Translations under genes and position numbers: made by a program
The notes under the pieces: generated by a model
Database searches by the model: none
What the model was told of the DNA's origin: nothing
What the model saw: the letters and a program-made list of their open reading frames with translations, nothing else
In this document: one piece after another, positions 61,197 to 64,000 of the stretch
Layout: the number at the start of each line of letters is the position of its first letter
Numbering within the stretch: position 1 is the first letter of the stretch
From: JACVRW01 sp963827065
Lineage (GTDB): Bacteria > Actinomycetota > Thermoleophilia > Solirubrobacterales > Thermoleophilaceae
Direction of reading: 5' to 3'
DNA length: 64,000 nucleotides
Assembly: GCA_963827065.1 (NCBI GenBank)
Contig: CAWGZM010000001.1
Span: forward strand, 1-64,000

Positions 61197-62464
61197 CGGA
61201 CGTCGTCGTGGACCGGCTGCGGATCGCCTGCCGCGCAGTGCGCTCGCGGCGGGCCGACGCGCTCGCGACGCGGCAGCGGCTGCAGGCGGTGGCCCGCGAC
61301 GAGCTGCCGGGTGCGCTGGCCGCCCGCGCGCACGGCTGGCCCGACGTCGAAGTGGCCAGCGTGTCCGTGGCGCTCGACTTCGACCCCGCCGGGTACGACG
61401 ACGTGACGCTCGCCGTCCTGTGGGCGGACCGGATCGGCGCCGAGGTCGAGCGCGTGGCACGCGTGGTGACCGCGGCCGGGGGCGCCGGCGCGGCACGCAA
61501 CGGGCGCGCCGCGCCGCCGGCGCGCGGCGCGGCGCGCGCCCGCGGCGCGTCCGGCCGCGAGCCGGCACGGCCCGGCGCGGAGCGCCGCCCGGCAGACGCC
61601 GCGCCGTGGACGCTCGCGCTCATCGACCTGGCGCTGGCGGGCGATGCGACGGCGCTCGTGCGGGTCGCGCGGGCGCTGGCCGACCCGGCCGCACGGATGC
61701 CGGTGCTCGCCGCCGTGCCCGGGGGCGCGCAGGCGCGATTGGCCGAGCGGCTCGAGGCGGCCGCCGCTCGCGCGACGGCGCCGGGGGAGCGGCCGGACGT
61801 GCCCCGGCCGCGATCGGCCGCCGAGAGCGAGGCCGCAGCGCGCGCCGCGGACGAGCCAGCGCGGGACGGCGCGGCGCCGCGGCCGGCGGACCGGGAGACG
61901 CTGCGCGCCGCCGCGCGGCTCGTGCGCCGGGCCGCGTCCGCCGACGCGCGGGCGCCGCGCGTGCGCCCGCGCTCGACGGTGCTCGCCACCGGCTGCGCGG
62001 GGCTCGTCCTGGCCTATCCGTGGCTGCGGTGTGCGCTCGGCCTCGCGGTGGAGGCGCGCCCCGCGGTCGATCCGGTCGCCGCCCGCCGCCACGCGCTGGC
62101 CGCGATCGCCGGCGACGCGGACGCTGCCGACGACGCGCTCGTCCGCCTGCTCGCCGGCGACGATCCGGCCGAGCCGCCGGCGCGGCTGGCGCCCGACCCC
62201 GAGCCGGAGGCGGCGGCCGCGGCGGCCGACGCGATCCTGCGCGACCTCGCGGAGGCGCTGCCGGGCTTCGGCCGCTCGTCGCCCGGCTTCATCCGCCGCG
62301 AGCTGATCGTGCGCCCGGGGACGCTCGACCCGGCCGTCGAGCCAGTGCCGGTCACGCTGGCGCCGGCGCCGCTCGACGTGCTGCTGCCGATGCTGCCGTA
62401 TCCGCTCGGCCTGTTCCGCCTGCCCTGGACGCCGCCGCTGACGATCCGCGCAGGAGGCCCGTGA
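61193..62464 (+). CDS. CIS tape-measure-like protein (Pvc14/CIS_TMP-like)
   Basis: The 423-residue protein starts at GTG 61193 in a GTGA overlap. The C-terminal 170 residues show the family's marks: LATGCAGLVLAYPWLRCALG, HALAAIAGDADAADDALVRL, LPGFGRSSPGFIRRELIVRP and LDVLLPMLPYPLGLFRLPWT. The first 240 residues are Ala/Arg-rich and of low complexity. It is shorter than many tape-measure proteins, so a short sheath could be expected. It overlaps the ATPase gene by TGATG. Confidence 0.72.
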   Translation: MTDVVVDRLRIACRAVRSRRADALATRQRLQAVARDELPGALAARAHGWPDVEVASVSVALDFDPAGYDDVTLAVLWADRIGAEVERVARVVTAAGGAGAARNGRAAPPARGAARARGASGREPARPGAERRPADAAPWTLALIDLALAGDATALVRVARALADPAARMPVLAAVPGGAQARLAERLEAAAARATAPGERPDVPRPRSAAESEAAARAADEPARDGAAPRPADRETLRAAARLVRRAASADARAPRVRPRSTVLATGCAGLVLAYPWLRCALGLAVEARPAVDPVAARRHALAAIAGDADAADDALVRLLAGDDPAEPPARLAPDPEPEAAAAAADAILRDLAEALPGFGRSSPGFIRRELIVRPGTLDPAVEPVPVTLAPAPLDVLLPMLPYPLGLFRLPWTPPLTIRAGGP

Positions 62465-63798
62465 TGCTGCCCGCGGGCCACGTCGCGGAGCTGCAGCGAG
62501 CGCTCGCCGCGTTCGCCGCGGTGGTCGGCGCGCGGCTCGACGAGCGGCTGCCCGAGGGCACCGCACGTCCGTCGCTCGGCTCGGACCTGCCATGCCTGCG
62601 CGGTCCGGAGGCGCTGCCCGGGCGCGACGAGTTCCTCGGCGAGGGCCCGTTCGGCAGCGTGGTGCGCGACGTCGGCCTCGACGTGCCGGACGCCGTGGTA
62701 CTGGCGGCCGCGCTGGCGCCCGAGGTCGACGAGCGCTACGCGGCGCTGTACACGCTCCTAACCGGGCGCCCGGGAGCGCCGGCGGGGCTCACGGGCGAGA
62801 GTGCGCGCAACCTCGCCGCGCGCACCACCGAGGGGCGCATCGCCGCGGCGGAGCGGCTCGCGCCCGATGCGCCGCTGCGGGCAGCGGGCCTGGTGCGGCT
62901 CGACGCCACGGCGGCCGACGGGCTGCTGGCCGGCCGCCTGCACATCGACCCCGACATCGGGCCGTGGCTGCTCGGACGCCGGCCCGAGATCCCCGATGGC
63001 ACCTCCGAGTTCCCCGCCGTGCCGCTGACCACGGTGCATCGGCTCGGCCACGTCATCGTGCCGGCGCCGGTGACCGTTGCGCTGGCCGGGCTCGTCGCCC
63101 GCATCCGCGATCGCCGGCGGATCGTGCACGACTGGGGCTTCGGCGCGCCACCACGACGACGTCGGCGGCATCGTCGCGCTCTTCCACGGCCCGCCCGGCA
63201 CGGGCAAGACGATGGCGGCCGCCGTCGTCGCGCGCGAGGCCGGACTGCCCGCGTTCCGGATCGACCTGTCGCGGCTGGTGAGCAAGTACATCGGCGAGAC
63301 CGAGAAGAACCTCGCGCGCGTGTTCGACGTCGCCGAGCGCCTCGACTGCGTGCTCGTGTTCGACGAGGCGGACGCGATCTTCGGGCGCCGCACCGAGATC
63401 AACGAGGCGCGCGACCGCTACGCCAACCAGGAGGTCAGCTACCTGCTGCAGCGGATCGAGCGCCACCGCGGCGTCGTGGTGCTCACGACGAACCTGCTCG
63501 GCGAACATCGACGAGGCGTTCCAGCGCCGCATCGGCGTCGCCATCGCGTTCCCGGTGCCCTCGCCGGTCGAGCGCCGGGTGCTGTGGCGCGGCGTCTTCC
63601 CGGCCGCGCTGCCGGTGGCCGAGCTCGATGTCGAGCGGTCTGGCCGAGCAGTTCGAGCTCACCGGCGCGCAGATCCGCGACGCGACGCTCGACGCCGCAT
63701 ACCTGGCGGCGGACGACAGGCAGCTCGTGACCGGCGAGCACCTGCTCGCGGGGATCCGCCGCCAGTACGCAAAGGCCGGCCGGACGCCGCCGCGGTGA
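62464..63798 (+). CDS. AAA+ ATPase, Pvc15-like (two frameshifts)
   Basis: From ATG 62464 the N-terminal helical domain reads LQRALAAFAAVVGARLDERL and later LVRLDATAADGLLAGRL. The frame changes near 63145 to ALFHGPPGTGKTMAAAVVAR (Walker A), VSKYIGETEKNLARVFDVAE, CVLVFDEADAIFGRRTEIN (Walker B), YLLQRIERHRGVVVLTTNLL (sensor 1), then near 63503 back to DEAFQRRIGVAIAFPVPSPV (Arg finger) and near 63633 a last change before QFELTGAQIRDATLDAAYLA. It is complete if corrected. Pvc15 homologues help assembly or cargo loading. Confidence 0.85.
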   Translation: MLPAGHVAELQRALAAFAAVVGARLDERLPEGTARPSLGSDLPCLRGPEALPGRDEFLGEGPFGSVVRDVGLDVPDAVVLAAALAPEVDERYAALYTLLTGRPGAPAGLTGESARNLAARTTEGRIAAAERLAPDAPLRAAGLVRLDATAADGLLAGRLHIDPDIGPWLLGRRPEIPDGTSEFPAVPLTTVHRLGHVIVPAPVTVALAGLVARIRDRRRIVHDWGFGAPPRRRRRHRRALPRPARHGQDDGGRRRRARGRTARVPDRPVAAGEQVHRRDREEPRARVRRRRAPRLRARVRRGGRDLRAPHRDQRGARPLRQPGGQLPAAADRAPPRRRGAHDEPARRTSTRRSSAASASPSRSRCPRRSSAGCCGAASSRPRCRWPSSMSSGLAEQFELTGAQIRDATLDAAYLAADDRQLVTGEHLLAGIRRQYAKAGRTPPR

Positions 63799-64000
63799 GC
63801 GCGGGGACCGCCACCGCCGAGCCGGCGACGCGCACGCGTGCGGCGCCCGAAGCCGGCTCGGAGCCGTTCCCCGCCGCTGCGGCGGCGCTGTTTGCCGAGC
63901 CGGGGGTCCCGGACCTCAACGCGCTCCTGGCCGGCGTGCCGCCCGATGCGGCGACGCGGGCGATCGCCGCCGTACCGGACTTCGGGGCGCTGGTGTCAGG
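63795..64000 (+). CDS. Partial Ala-rich protein at window end
   Basis: GTG 63795 overlaps the ATPase stop and the frame runs off the window (68 codons seen). The visible part is low-complexity (TAEPATRTRAAPEAGSEP, then FPAAAAALFAEPGVPDLN and PPDAATRAIAAVPDFGAL). In such loci the genes after the ATPase often encode cargo or DUF4157 proteins, but too little is visible to choose. Confidence 0.6.
   Translation, partial: MSAGTATAEPATRTRAAPEAGSEPFPAAAAALFAEPGVPDLNALLAGVPPDAATRAIAAVPDFGALVS

Noticed and set aside
1..64000. CRISPR arrays, rRNA and tRNA genes
   Set aside because: No regularly spaced short repeats and no rRNA or tRNA consensus were seen; the only long repeat is the kelch duplication.

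Overview
The window is very GC-rich, uses many GTG starts, and its genes are tightly packed with ATGA, GTGA and TGATG overlaps. Protein families (LmbU-like, SARP/BTAD and LAL-type LuxR regulators, a Pvc-like injection locus, LPXTG-free secreted proteins) point to a high-GC actinobacterium. A Thermoleophilia/Solirubrobacterales-type soil organism is my best guess, and it is an inference. No rRNA, tRNA or CRISPR array was seen.

Region 1 (1-6.1 kb) holds ordinary or broken genes: a partial small protein, a VOC-family protein, an O-methyltransferase, remnants of BrkB/YihY and cupin-like genes, and a copper/redox cluster. That cluster has a CsoR-like palindrome, a frameshifted four-helix membrane protein, a flavoprotein oxidoreductase, a multicopper oxidase carrying two inserted heavy-metal-binding modules, and a truncated DJ-1/PfpI gene, translationally coupled from the oxidoreductase onward.

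Region 2 (6.2-39.3 kb) is an accessory island dense in TIR domains and proteases. TIR modules are joined to multiple membrane helices, Sel1/TPR repeats, STAND NTPase plus WD40, a single helix plus an Ig-like tail, and a single helix plus kelch repeats; one more TIR gene is broken. Interleaved are three trypsin-like proteases (one fused to a NUC-type endonuclease, one to a TRAFs-binding-like helical module), a subtilase, a papain-like protease, three predicted cell-wall enzymes, an alpha/beta hydrolase-Vps62-like fusion, an NDT-like/TRAFs-binding protein, and a decayed SLOG-like sensor. Three tight operons stand out: trypsin-nuclease/amidase/papain-like/unknown (minus, 24.6-20.5 kb); TPR-trypsin/TIR-TM (plus, 25.0-27.7 kb); and NDT-TRAF/two-helix coiled coil/FAD oxidase/M19 dipeptidase (plus, 28.2-32.5 kb). 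I read this as a conflict or immune-signalling island; the individual families are known, the function of these combinations is not.

Region 3 (39.2-41.6 kb) holds an LmbU-like regulator and degraded IS3-like and IS30-family sequences, marking the border with the next block.

Region 4 (41.6-64.0 kb) is an extracellular contractile injection system (Pvc/Afp-like). A PAAR tip and a DUF1360 protein lie on the minus strand; a LuxR/LAL regulator, a SARP-like regulator and a small protein come next; then DUF4255 cap, an unknown protein, sheath, two tube proteins, DUF5908, LysM/CIS-tube adaptor, VgrG-like spike, gp25, two baseplate proteins, tail protein I, a large coiled-coil protein, a CIS_TMP-like tape-measure protein, an AAA+ ATPase and a partial gene running off the end. 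Between about 48.2 and 52.5 kb, and again at 63.1-63.6 kb, frames are interrupted by many 1-2 base indels although the protein homology stays continuous. Sequencing or assembly error is the likeliest cause, so these genes are annotated as whole loci.
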